Source of the DNA: Laedolimicola ammoniilytica
Lineage (GTDB): Bacteria; Bacillota; Clostridia; Lachnospirales; Lachnospiraceae
DNA: 64,000 bases
NCBI RefSeq assembly: GCF_025567165.1
Contig: NZ_JAOQKC010000006.1
Span: 62,001 to 126,000, forward strand
Direction of reading: 5' to 3'
The notes below the pieces were generated by a model. It was not told where the DNA came from and made no database searches. It saw nothing but the letters and a program-made list of their open reading frames with translations. Of the stretch, positions 16,259-24,003 are shown piece by piece; position 1 is the stretch's first letter; each line of letters begins with the position of its first letter. The position numbers and the translations under genes were made by a program.

Positions 16259-16411
16259 TTAAAACATCAAGTCTGATTTATTTTTCAGCAATCTGGCACC
16301 GTTTACGATGCAGAGAATGCCGGTCACGATACCGGTCACCAGCGCGATAATTCCCAGGACGATGGAGCCGGCCCCTGTCTGTGTCATGGTCTTATACGCT
16401 TTTTCGTTCAT
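16259..16411 (-). CDS. Tiny membrane protein, 50 aa
   Basis: Reading the minus strand from the ATG at 16411 gives a 50-residue protein. It starts MNEKAYKTMTQTGAGSI, has one long hydrophobic stretch (about residues 15-38) and a basic tail ending LLKNKSDLMF. AAGGAGG lies 8 bases before the ATG and overlaps the pyrE stop codon, so translation is probably coupled. It fits exactly between pyrE and the VanZ-like gene (gap 18 bases). Gly-rich helix positions (GIIALVTGIVTGIL) may allow packing into dimers or a larger complex. Function unknown. Confidence 0.75.
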   Translation of the reverse strand: MNEKAYKTMTQTGAGSIVLGIIALVTGIVTGILCIVNGARLLKNKSDLMF

Positions 16412-16424
16412 ACCCTACGCCTCC

Positions 16425-17105
16425 TTATTTTGCTCCGTACTGCTCATAGTATGCGTCGATAGCCGCTTTTAATGTATCGTCAATCAGGACTCTGCCCTGG
16501 CAGGGACGATTATAGAGGTGCTCTACCACATCTGCCATGGTAACAATGGCGTTGGTCTCAAAACCGTACAGATCCTTCACCTCATCCAGCGCGCATTTTA
16601 CGCCGCCTTTTCCGACCTCCATACGGTCCAGGGATACCATCAGGCCCACGATCTCCACGTCAGCCGCGCCCTTTACCTTCGGCACGGTCTCCTCCATGGA
16701 CTTGCCAGAGGTGGTCACATCCTCAATCATAACCACACGGTCGCCGTCCTTCAGGCTGCTTCCCAGGAAGCTTCCCTTATCCGCTCCGTGATCCTTTTCT
16801 TCCTTCCGGTCAGAGCAGTAACGAACCTCCTTGCCGTACAGATCGCTGTAGGCGATAGCCGTCACCACACTCAGGGGAATGCCCTTGTAAGCCGGTCCGA
16901 ACAGTACGTCGAAATCGTCGCCGTATCTGTCGTGGATGGCATGGGCGTAATACTGTCCCAGTCTCTTCAACTGTGATCCGGTCACGTAGGCGCCCGCGTT
17001 CATGAAAAACGGGGACTTTCTGCCGCTCTTTAATGTAAATTCACCGAACTTCAAAACGTCGGATTCTACCATAAATTTAATAAATTCCTGCTTGTATGCT
17101 TCCAT
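16425..17105 (-). CDS. pyrE: Orotate phosphoribosyltransferase
   Basis: A 226-residue type I phosphoribosyltransferase that makes OMP from orotate and PRPP. The PRPP loop reads VVMIEDVTTSGKS, and the N-terminal FGEFTLKSGRKSPFFMNAG and the GPAYKGIPL motif are typical of PyrE. The start at 17105 is chosen because AGGAGG lies about 10 bases upstream and this N-terminus matches the family; the frame to 17219 adds a segment covering the promoter and the neighbouring gene. It has its own promoter (17143-17171) and is separated from pyrF-pyrK-pyrDB by a terminator and a prepilin peptidase gene. Confidence 0.96.
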   Translation of the reverse strand: MEAYKQEFIKFMVESDVLKFGEFTLKSGRKSPFFMNAGAYVTGSQLKRLGQYYAHAIHDRYGDDFDVLFGPAYKGIPLSVVTAIAYSDLYGKEVRYCSDRKEEKDHGADKGSFLGSSLKDGDRVVMIEDVTTSGKSMEETVPKVKGAADVEIVGLMVSLDRMEVGKGGVKCALDEVKDLYGFETNAIVTMADVVEHLYNRPCQGRVLIDDTLKAAIDAYYEQYGAK

Positions 17106-17142
17106 TTTATCTGAACCTCCTGTATTAAGCCATATTTCTTTT

Positions 17143-17171
17143 ATCTTAGCATAAAGTACGCTGCTTCGCAA
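17143..17171 (-). promoter_or_regulatory. Promoter of pyrE
   Basis: Minus-strand TTGCGA (17166-17171) and TAAGAT (17143-17148) are 17 bases apart, and the -10 box is preceded by TGC (extended -10). It lies partly in the 3' end region of the upstream prepilin peptidase gene. Confidence 0.6.
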
Positions 17172-17179
17172 TCCGGCAA

Positions 17180-17683
17180 TTAAAAATTCAGATACCGGGC
17201 CGCTATCCGGTCTCCCCACAGAGCCGCCAGGCCAAGGCCAAAGGCCAGAAACGGTCCCAGGGCAAACTGATCTGTCTTTTTCAGGCGCTTTGTGGCCAGC
17301 ATAAAGGCCGCATAGACGCCCCCGGTCAGCAGACCGAAGAGCATGGCGCAGACAATGGCGTCCATACCCAGGAAAAAGCCGGATGCCGCCATCAGCTTTA
17401 TGTCTCCGCCCCCAAAGGCTCCCGGTACAGCCAAGGTCAGAAGCAGCATGGGAACTGACACAAGCAGCATACCCGTAAGCCGTTCCCCAAGTCCATGCTC
17501 CGGAACCAGAAACAGCTGCGCCATTCCCAGTAATAAAATGAATATGTGAAACCGGTTAGGAATGATCCGGGTACGCCAGTCAATCAGAGCCACCGCCAGT
17601 AAGATTCCAAGATAACAAAGGACTACCGCGTTTTCCAGAGATATCAAATGCAAAAAGTTCTCTAAACTCATCCGGCTTTTCAT
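17180..17683 (-). CDS. A24-family prepilin peptidase (short form)
   Basis: A 167-residue integral membrane aspartic protease of the type IV prepilin peptidase family. The two catalytic aspartates are visible, in IDWRTRIIPN (Asp near 35) and GGGDIKL (Asp near 94). About six hydrophobic segments are present. The N-terminal methyltransferase domain of PilD/ComC-type enzymes is missing, so it is the short CpaA/TadV-like form. No pilin, ATPase or secretin genes are nearby; it lies between the pyrDB terminator and pyrE. Substrates may be competence or Tad-type pilins encoded elsewhere. The ATG at 17683 is acceptable, with AAGGAGGATG just upstream. Confidence 0.87.
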   Translation of the reverse strand: MKSRMSLENFLHLISLENAVVLCYLGILLAVALIDWRTRIIPNRFHIFILLLGMAQLFLVPEHGLGERLTGMLLVSVPMLLLTLAVPGAFGGGDIKLMAASGFFLGMDAIVCAMLFGLLTGGVYAAFMLATKRLKKTDQFALGPFLAFGLGLAALWGDRIAARYLNF

Positions 17684-17717
17684 CCTCCTTATTGCAGAGC
17701 CGCTTCCCGCTTATACA

Positions 17718-17745
17718 AAAAGCACTGGAAGCATCCAGTGCTTTT
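17718..17745 (-). terminator. Terminator of the pyrF-pyrK-pyrDB operon
   Basis: A 12-bp perfect stem, AAAAGCACTGGA (17718-17729) with its complement (17734-17745), closes a 4-base loop 5 bases after the pyrDB stop. On the minus strand the second arm ends in TTTT and continues TG, an intrinsic terminator layout. Confidence 0.8.
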
Positions 17746-17750
17746 CAATA

Positions 17751-18659
17751 CTATTTGACGGCTCCAACAAGCTCGTTGATGTCGGATACCTGATATTTTT
17801 TCATATAGGCCAGGATACCCTCTGCCGTCTCCTTTGCCGCATAGGGATTGGCAAAATTGGCAGTTCCTACCGATACGGCCGTTGCGCCTGCCAGGATAAA
17901 CTCCATGGCGTCGTCGCCATTGGTAATGCCGCCCATGCCGATGATGGGAAGCTTCACGGCATTTGCCACCTGATATACCATCCGCACTGCCACAGGCTTC
18001 ACAGCCGGACCGGACATACCTCCGGTCTTGTTGGCAATGGCAAAGGTACGGCGGTTGATATCGATCTTCATTCCGGTCAGGGTATTGATAAGGGACAGTA
18101 CGTCCGCCCCTCCCGCCTCCGCTGCCCGCGCCATCTCCGTGATGTCGGTCACGTTGGGACTCAGCTTCATGATAACCGGCTTCTTCGCGTACTTCTTTAC
18201 TTCCTTTGTGATGGCCTCCAGGGCCTCCGGCTTCTGGCCGAAGGCGATGCCGCCCTCCTTCACATTGGGACAGGAGACATTGATCTCCAGCATATCCACG
18301 TCCGCGTCGGACAGGCGTTCCACCGCGTCGCAGTAATCCTCGGTGGTCTTGCCACAGACATTGACGATGATCTTCGTATCGTATTTCTTAAGCTTCGGCA
18401 GATCCCGCTCCAGAAATACGTCCAGACCCGGATTCTGAAGTCCGATGGCGTTCAGCATGCCGCTCTTCGTTTCCGCGATACGCGGGGTGGGATTGCCGGG
18501 CCAGGGCACATTGGCCACGCCCTTGGTTACTACGGCTCCCAGCTCGCCCAGGTCGTAAAATTCTCCGTATTCGCCGGCGGATCCGAAGGTTCCGGAGGCT
18601 GTCATCACCGGATTCTTAAGCTCGACTCCGGCCAGATTTACACTTGTCTTGTATTCCAT
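17751..18659 (-). CDS. pyrD: Dihydroorotate dehydrogenase B, catalytic subunit
   Basis: A 302-residue FMN-binding TIM-barrel enzyme (class 1B, PyrDB) that oxidises dihydroorotate to orotate. Visible are the N-terminal MTASGTFG, the NAIGLQNPG segment, NVSCPNVKEGG with the catalytic Cys loop of class 1B enzymes, KLSPNVTDI, and the C-terminal phosphate-binding IIGMGGITNGDDA and GATAVSVGT. It follows pyrK by 17 bases; the two proteins form a heterotetramer in which PyrK passes electrons to NAD+. Confidence 0.97.
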   Translation of the reverse strand: MEYKTSVNLAGVELKNPVMTASGTFGSAGEYGEFYDLGELGAVVTKGVANVPWPGNPTPRIAETKSGMLNAIGLQNPGLDVFLERDLPKLKKYDTKIIVNVCGKTTEDYCDAVERLSDADVDMLEINVSCPNVKEGGIAFGQKPEALEAITKEVKKYAKKPVIMKLSPNVTDITEMARAAEAGGADVLSLINTLTGMKIDINRRTFAIANKTGGMSGPAVKPVAVRMVYQVANAVKLPIIGMGGITNGDDAMEFILAGATAVSVGTANFANPYAAKETAEGILAYMKKYQVSDINELVGAVK

Positions 18660-18676
18660 AGCTCTTCTTCCTCCGG

Positions 18677-19447
18677 TTACAGTTCGATTTCGTCAGCCGC
18701 AAAGACCGGACCGTCCTTGCAGATGCGCTTATTTTTCACGTTCGTGTGGGCGTCCACATCCTTGGACTTGCAGACGCAGGCCAGACAGGCTCCGATGCCG
18801 CAGGCCATCCGCTCCTCCAGGGACAGATAACAGTCGATGCCCTGCTCTTCGGCGTAAGCCTTCAGGGCCCGTAGCATGGGGCCGGGGCCGCAGGCAAAGA
18901 TGGCGTCTGCGTGGAGATCGTTCTCTTTGATGGCGTCCAGCACATTGCCTCTGGTTCCGGCGCTGCCGTCCTCTGTAGCTACCACAAGCTTCGCATGGCG
19001 GGACAGCTCGTCCTTCAGGAACAGATCCCCGCCCCGGTAACCGGATACCACGATCTTCTCGCCGGGAAGCTGCTTTGACAGCTCCACCATGGGCGGTACG
19101 CCGATGCCGCCTCCGATGAGGAATACTTTTTTATAGCCCTTGTCCAGAGGGAAGCCATTTCCCAGGGGGCCGATGAGGCGTAAGGTCTCTCCCGCGCCGT
19201 AGCCGGAAAACTCTGCGGTTCCGGCTCCTGCCTTCCGGTATACCAGACGCAGGGTTTTATTCTCTTTATCAATCTCACAGATACTGATGGGCCGGGGCAG
19301 AAGCCGGGACTCATCGTGGCAGTAGACGGACACAAACTGACCGGGTCTTGCCTCCTCTGCGATATGCTCTGTCTGAAGCCACAGGCTGTAGACGCCCGGG
19401 GCAATCTCACGCTGCTCTTTGATAAGCGCTGTTTCCTGATATTTCAT
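18677..19447 (-). CDS. pyrK: Dihydroorotate dehydrogenase B, electron transfer subunit
   Basis: A 256-residue iron-sulfur flavoprotein. The N-terminal FAD domain contains RPISICEI, the NAD-binding part has IGGGIGVPPMVEL, and the C-terminal [2Fe-2S] cluster ligands are in ERMACGIGACLACVC with a fourth Cys in RICKDGPVF. This is the full PyrK pattern. It lies between pyrF (gap 9) and pyrDB (gap 17) in one leftward operon and couples dihydroorotate oxidation to NAD+ reduction. Confidence 0.97.
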   Translation of the reverse strand: MKYQETALIKEQREIAPGVYSLWLQTEHIAEEARPGQFVSVYCHDESRLLPRPISICEIDKENKTLRLVYRKAGAGTAEFSGYGAGETLRLIGPLGNGFPLDKGYKKVFLIGGGIGVPPMVELSKQLPGEKIVVSGYRGGDLFLKDELSRHAKLVVATEDGSAGTRGNVLDAIKENDLHADAIFACGPGPMLRALKAYAEEQGIDCYLSLEERMACGIGACLACVCKSKDVDAHTNVKNKRICKDGPVFAADEIEL

Positions 19448-19456
19448 AGCCTTCTC

Positions 19457-20386
19457 CTATCGTGCGTTCAGTGCGCCGCTGATGTCGGCTACCATGTCTT
19501 CCACCGCCGCGCGGGAAGCGTCGCCGAAGTTTTCCGCGCCGAATTTTGCGTACTTCTCCTGCTTGTATGCGGCAATGATGCCTCTGGAGGAGTTGACAAT
19601 GGCTCCCAGACCGTCCTCGTTAAAGAAGTTCACCAGATCCTTGCCCTTGCCGCCCTGCGCGCCGTAGCCCGGCACCAGAATAAAGGTCTTCGGCATGAGC
19701 TTTCTCAGCACTGCGCCCATCTCCGGATAGGTAGCGCCGACCACTGCGCCGATGTAGCTGTAACCGGACCCGCCCATGTGATCCTCGCCCCACTCGGCTA
19801 CCTTCTCGCCCACCAGCTCGTAGAGCGGACGGCCGTTTACCAGCTGATCCTGGAACTCGCCGCTGGATGGATTGGAGGTTTTTACCAGGATAAACAGACC
19901 CTTATTTTCCTCTTTACATACCTCGATGAAGGGCTTCACGCCGTCGCTGCCCAGGTACGGGTTCACGGTGGCGAAATCCTCGTCGAAGGGAACGTAGCAC
20001 TTGCTGCCCACCTGTACCTTGCCCAGATGACCTACCGCATAGGCTGCGGAGGTGGAGCCGATGTCGCCGCGCTTGATGTCGCCGATGACTACCAGGTCTT
20101 TGGATTTGCAGTAATCGATGGTCTTCTTATATGCCTTCAGGCCCTCGATACCGAACTGCTCATACATGGCGATCTGAGGCTTTACCGCCGGAATCAGGTC
20201 GTAGGTCTTGTCCACGATCTCCTTGTTGAACTGCCAGATGGCCTCTGCTGCTCCCTCCAGGGTCTCGCCGTACTCCGCGAACGCCTTTTTCTGGATATGT
20301 TCGGGAATATAGTTCAGCATCGGGTCCAGTCCCACCACGATGGGTGCTCCGGTCTTCTGAATCTTTGCAATCAGCTTGTTAATCAT
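19457..20386 (-). CDS. pyrF: Orotidine 5'-phosphate decarboxylase, group 2
   Basis: A 309-residue enzyme that makes UMP from OMP. The catalytic motif IGDIKRGDIGSTS holds the Lys-x-x-x-Asp set, and VGLDPML and VPGYGAQGG are typical of the longer group 2 form (about 300 aa versus about 240). The start at 20386 is chosen for the AAGGAGAACGAAG immediately upstream; the frame to 20455 reads through the leader hairpin. It is the first gene of pyrF-pyrK-pyrDB. Confidence 0.96.
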   Translation of the reverse strand: MINKLIAKIQKTGAPIVVGLDPMLNYIPEHIQKKAFAEYGETLEGAAEAIWQFNKEIVDKTYDLIPAVKPQIAMYEQFGIEGLKAYKKTIDYCKSKDLVVIGDIKRGDIGSTSAAYAVGHLGKVQVGSKCYVPFDEDFATVNPYLGSDGVKPFIEVCKEENKGLFILVKTSNPSSGEFQDQLVNGRPLYELVGEKVAEWGEDHMGGSGYSYIGAVVGATYPEMGAVLRKLMPKTFILVPGYGAQGGKGKDLVNFFNEDGLGAIVNSSRGIIAAYKQEKYAKFGAENFGDASRAAVEDMVADISGALNAR

Positions 20387-20427
20387 CTTCGTTCTCCTTC
20401 GTCTTATAGAGTTTTTTAGTTTCCCTG

Positions 20428-20454
20428 TGGGCTTGCGTATCTGTCGCAGACCCA
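20428..20454 (-). promoter_or_regulatory. pyrF leader hairpin
   Basis: The transcript 5' end folds TGGGTCTGCG with its near-complement CGCAAGCCCA (nine of ten pairs including one wobble). It begins about 10 bases after the -10 box. It does not match the PyrR-binding anti-antiterminator consensus, and no terminator follows it. Confidence 0.45.
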
Positions 20455-20463
20455 TTTGAGAAA

Positions 20464-20492
20464 ATTATATAATAATTTTTTCCGGATTGCAA
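20464..20492 (-). promoter_or_regulatory. Promoter of the pyrF-pyrK-pyrDB operon
   Basis: Minus-strand TTGCAA (20487-20492) and exact TATAAT (20464-20469) are 17 bases apart, between hflX and pyrF. Confidence 0.78.
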
Positions 20493-20513
20493 CTGCGAGG
20501 GAGTTGCCATCCC

Positions 20514-21749
20514 TTAATAATTGCGCGGCATCCAGGCCCGGATGAAAATGCCGTCCTCGCGATACTCTTCTTCCAGCACCTGTCCTATTTTGCGAATCCG
20601 CTGAATATCCCCCGCCTGTGCGTAGGGAAACAGCTTTTCCACCTGCACCCTGCTGTTCCGAAGCTGCTCCTCCAGGACCTCCAGAAGTTCTTCAAGGCCC
20701 TTCCCGGTTCCGGCGGAAATGCCGATGGTACGCACCGCATTCGCATCCTTCGGAAGCTCGCTGTCCGCTGCCAGATCCCGCTTGTTAAATAATGTGATCA
20801 CTGGCTTGCCTGCGATACCCAGCCGATCCAGGGTCTCATAGACCGCCTCCATCTGGGCGTCCATCTGCGGATTCACGCTGTCCACTACGTGAAGAATATA
20901 GTCGGCATAGCGGGCCTCCTCCAACGTACTCTTGAAGGCCTCCACCAGATGGTGGGGCAATTTCCGGATAAAGCCGACTGTGTCCGTCAAAAGAATGGAC
21001 TGTCCACTGGGGAGCTCCATTCTTCGGGTGGTGGGATCCAGGGTCGCGAATAACTTATCTTCCGCCAAGATGCCCGCTCCGGTGAGCGCATTCAATAAGG
21101 TAGACTTGCCTGCATTTGTGTAGCCCACGATGGCCGCCACCGGAACTGCCTCATTCAGGCGCTTCTTTCTTGCCGTATCCCGGTGAATCTGCATCTCTTT
21201 TAATTCCCGGTTCAGGCGGGCAATACGGCTCTTGATAAGTCTCCGGTCAGTCTCCAGTTTTTTCTCGCCGGGACCTCTGGTACCGATACCGCCGCCCAGT
21301 CTGGACATGGCGATGCCCTTTCCGGTAAGTCTCGCCAGACGATAGCGAAGCTGGGCCAGCTCCACCTGAAGTTTTCCCTCACTGGTGGTGGCGTGCTGGG
21401 CGAAGATATCCAGGATAACCAGGGTCCGGTCCATGACCTTCAGATCCAGCTCCTGCTCCAGGCCACGCAGCTGGGCCGGGGTCAGCTCATCGTCGCAGAT
21501 GACGCCGTCCGCGTGCAATTCTGCCGCCAGCTCCCGGACCTCGTCGATCTTACCGCTGCCGATATAGGTGCCCGGATGCATGCTTTCCCGGTTCTGGATG
21601 ACCCGGCCTACGGCCTCCGCCCCTGCGGTGTCAGCCAGCTCTGCCAGCTCATCCAGGGATTCCTCCACATTTTCATTTTCCCGGGTGCAGACGCCGATGA
21701 GAATAACCCGCTCCCGGGCCGCTTCTTTATTTTCGTATAGTTCTGCCAA
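20514..21749 (-). CDS. hflX: GTPase HflX
   Basis: A 411-residue ribosome-associated GTPase that splits or rescues stalled ribosomes. The N-terminal nucleotide-binding domain ends in the HflX-specific RLGGGIGTRGPGEKKLE. The G domain has G1 GYTNAGKST at 209-217, G3 DTVGFIRKLPHHLV and G4 NKRD. No ATG in frame has a ribosome binding site. A TTG at 21749 is preceded by AGGAGG at 7-8 bases and gives the usual N-terminus, so I propose TTG initiation. An upstream ATG-like start at 21821 would overlap the glycosyltransferase gene. It is downstream of the wall locus and upstream of pyrF on the same strand. Confidence 0.93.
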   Translation of the reverse strand: MAELYENKEAARERVILIGVCTRENENVEESLDELAELADTAGAEAVGRVIQNRESMHPGTYIGSGKIDEVRELAAELHADGVICDDELTPAQLRGLEQELDLKVMDRTLVILDIFAQHATTSEGKLQVELAQLRYRLARLTGKGIAMSRLGGGIGTRGPGEKKLETDRRLIKSRIARLNRELKEMQIHRDTARKKRLNEAVPVAAIVGYTNAGKSTLLNALTGAGILAEDKLFATLDPTTRRMELPSGQSILLTDTVGFIRKLPHHLVEAFKSTLEEARYADYILHVVDSVNPQMDAQMEAVYETLDRLGIAGKPVITLFNKRDLAADSELPKDANAVRTIGISAGTGKGLEELLEVLEEQLRNSRVQVEKLFPYAQAGDIQRIRKIGQVLEEEYREDGIFIRAWMPRNY

Positions 21750-21775
21750 AATCTGTCCTCCTGCTGATACACGCT

Positions 21776-22696
21776 TTATTTCCAGTAAGCCCGGTTCATG
21801 GTGCAGCCCAGCACCAGCCACCGGGGCAGCTTCCGATAACGCTTACCCATCCTGTAACCCAGGAACTTCCAGCCGCTCTGCCACACCAGCGTCACGATGA
21901 GCCAGGGCTTCCCGATCTGCAGACAATGGGCTGCGGTTTTCTTCACCAGCCGGATGCCCTCTCCCTCGGAGGCCACGCCGTCGAAGATCTCCGGGTGATC
22001 GGCCTGGGATACGGCCAGATCGAAGTTCCGGTGGAATTGCTCGATACCGCTGTAATTGTGGGAATGGATGACCCGGGCATCCGCCGCGTAGGCGATGGCG
22101 TAACCGGCCTTAATAAGCCCGCCCGCATAAATCATATCCTCGTTGAAAATGGTTTTTTTGATAAAGCCTCCCAGGTTTACATAAGTCTCCCGTTCGTACA
22201 GGGCGCACACATTGGAGCAGAAGAAAGTCTTAATGCCCAGTTCCGGAAGATCCGCCGCCGTCTTTACCCGGCTTTCCTCCGGATAGTTAAAGACCCGGGT
22301 AAAGCGCTCCAGCTCCCTGCAGTCCGGTCTCGCCAGTTGTCTTGCGTAAGCCGCCCTGATCCGGGGCTCCGTAAAGGCCGCCGCCAGACGCTCTACCAGA
22401 TATTCATCCGCCGGAATGGCGTCCTGGGTCAGAAACAGCAGGTAGTCTGCGTCAGACAGCCGCGCGCCGGCGTCCCGGGTGCCGCCGTGGTCAAATTCGT
22501 TTTTGTCCAGTTCATGGAGCTCTGCCTTTGGGCAATCCGCCAGCAGAGCCTGCACGTCCGTCTCCGTCCGGGTGTTCATCACAATGATTCTGCGCACCGG
22601 CCGGGTCTGCCGGGACAGCCGCTTTAAAAGCTCCCGGAATTCCGCCCCCGGGCGATAAGCCGGGATAACGACGTCGATGATAGTCTGTTCGTTCAT
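21776..22696 (-). CDS. GT2 glycosyltransferase (rhamnosyltransferase-like)
   Basis: A 306-residue GT-A fold glycosyltransferase. The N-terminus DVVIPAYRPGAEF, the segment LDKNEFDHGGTRDAGA and the LTQDAIPAD variant of the DxD region are typical of dTDP-rhamnosyl transferases such as RfbN/RgpB-type enzymes. FNEDMIYAGGLIKAGY carries the likely catalytic ED. The protein lacks clear membrane helices. The LCP gene ends 66 bases upstream, and a terminator-like hairpin lies between (22717-22743), so it may be expressed partly by readthrough. The probable donor, dTDP-L-rhamnose, would link it to the rfb genes at 51.5-54 kb. Confidence 0.87.
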   Translation of the reverse strand: MNEQTIIDVVIPAYRPGAEFRELLKRLSRQTRPVRRIIVMNTRTETDVQALLADCPKAELHELDKNEFDHGGTRDAGARLSDADYLLFLTQDAIPADEYLVERLAAAFTEPRIRAAYARQLARPDCRELERFTRVFNYPEESRVKTAADLPELGIKTFFCSNVCALYERETYVNLGGFIKKTIFNEDMIYAGGLIKAGYAIAYAADARVIHSHNYSGIEQFHRNFDLAVSQADHPEIFDGVASEGEGIRLVKKTAAHCLQIGKPWLIVTLVWQSGWKFLGYRMGKRYRKLPRWLVLGCTMNRAYWK

Positions 22697-22716
22697 AGGT
22701 TTCCCCCTCTGAAAAA

Positions 22717-22743
22717 ATGGACGAGGCTGATTTCCCCGTCCAT
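22717..22743 (-). terminator. Terminator after the LCP gene
   Basis: ATGGACG (22717-22723) and CGTCCAT (22737-22743) form a stem 19 bases after the LCP stop. On the minus strand the second arm runs directly into TTTTTT, a good intrinsic terminator. Confidence 0.75.
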
Positions 22744-22761
22744 CTCGTTTGTCCTGTGTAA

Positions 22762-23976
22762 TTACTCGGTTGACTTGGCCGTCACGCCTGTATCGGAAAT
22801 GATCTTTTCGTTGATCTTCAGAACCGTCGGCGACGGATAGTAATCCTCCTCATTGAAGAGGAACTTGTGCAGCTCGGTGACGTTCAGTTCCAGATCTGCA
22901 GGCACAACCATATCCTGCTTGTTGATCTTCTTATTTTCGATATAGGTCGGGAAGCCGCCGCTCTCGCCCAGATCGTAGGACATCATATTGGCTGCCATTC
23001 CGATCATAGTGGTCTTCGGAATATTCGTAGATACCAGCGGGAAGACGTCGTCCACGATCTTATTGATGGTGCCCAGCCCCGCTCCCTTGGCCTTCTCTAC
23101 GATCTTGCTGATGACCATTCTCTGGCGTTCGGTACGCTTAAAGTCGCTGCCCGCCGTATAACGGATCCGGCAGTAGGCCGTCGCCTGCAGACCGTCCAGG
23201 GTCTGTAAGCCCGGTCCCTCCAGGAAGGGACTGTAGTGATCGAGGTAAGCCTCGGAAATCTCCGTGGTCTCATACATGTAGGCGTTGACATACTCCCACT
23301 CGTCGTCCTGCACGTCAATCTCGATGCCGCCCAGTGCGTCGATGGTCTTGATCAGAGCCACGAAGTCCACGCTCACATAGTACTGGATGTTCAGATCCAG
23401 GTTGGTGTTCAGCATTTCCATGGCCTGCTTGGGTCCGCCGCTCTTATAGGCCGCGTTACATTTGCCGTAGGTGTCGTCCGCCCGGTTCAAATAGGTATCG
23501 CGGTATACGGACATAAGCTTAACCTCTTTGGTCTCGTTGTTGATGCTGGCGATGATCATGGTGTCGCTTCGGTTGCCTGCGCCCAGCTCGCCAATCTTAC
23601 GGGTATCGATACCGAAGAGAGCGATATTGGTGTAGCCCTTCAGCAGTTTGGCAGTATCAGCGTCCATATCCTCGTTGACGTCTACCTCGCCGACGTCCTC
23701 GCTCTGGAGCTTGTCAAGCTTCCCCAGTCCCCAGACGCCCACGCCCAGAATCAGAATCAGGAATATTTCCAGAACCAGGATTCCAATCATCCGTTTTTTC
23801 CGTTTCGCCCTTTTGCGCTTCCTTGAGATTTTGCGCCTCTCCTCTGCCGTATAAGCATTTCTGCTGCCATGAGAATCATGTGCGCTGTGTGTGCTGCGGG
23901 ATCCGTGACTGCCTCTTTTCCGCGTACTGTACTCCTCGTCCCGTCCTCTCGCATTTCTGCCTCTTTTATCTGCCAT
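22762..23976 (-). CDS. LytR-CpsA-Psr (LCP) family ligase
   Basis: A 404-residue protein. A long basic, Arg/Ser/His-rich cytoplasmic N-terminus (about 60 residues) precedes one membrane helix (MIGILVLEIFLILILGVGVW). The extracellular LCP domain follows, with GNRSDTMI and SVYRDTYL holding the Arg/Asp residues that bind the polyprenyl pyrophosphate, and RTERQRMVI. LCP enzymes transfer teichoic acid or capsule from undecaprenyl pyrophosphate to peptidoglycan. The start at 23976 is preferred to 23997 because AAAGGAT precedes it. Next to the initiating sugar transferase, it probably anchors the polymer of this locus. Confidence 0.94.
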   Translation of the reverse strand: MADKRGRNARGRDEEYSTRKRGSHGSRSTHSAHDSHGSRNAYTAEERRKISRKRKRAKRKKRMIGILVLEIFLILILGVGVWGLGKLDKLQSEDVGEVDVNEDMDADTAKLLKGYTNIALFGIDTRKIGELGAGNRSDTMIIASINNETKEVKLMSVYRDTYLNRADDTYGKCNAAYKSGGPKQAMEMLNTNLDLNIQYYVSVDFVALIKTIDALGGIEIDVQDDEWEYVNAYMYETTEISEAYLDHYSPFLEGPGLQTLDGLQATAYCRIRYTAGSDFKRTERQRMVISKIVEKAKGAGLGTINKIVDDVFPLVSTNIPKTTMIGMAANMMSYDLGESGGFPTYIENKKINKQDMVVPADLELNVTELHKFLFNEEDYYPSPTVLKINEKIISDTGVTAKSTE

Positions 23977-24003
23977 ACGTGAAATCCTTTCTTGCATTGA
24001 CGC

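Noticed and set aside
17106..17219. Longer pyrE N-terminus
   Set aside because: It covers the pyrE promoter and overlaps the prepilin peptidase gene; the family N-terminus begins at the Met at 17105.
20387..20463. PyrR-type attenuator upstream of pyrF
   Set aside because: No PyrR binding loop consensus and no terminator hairpin with a T-run follow.
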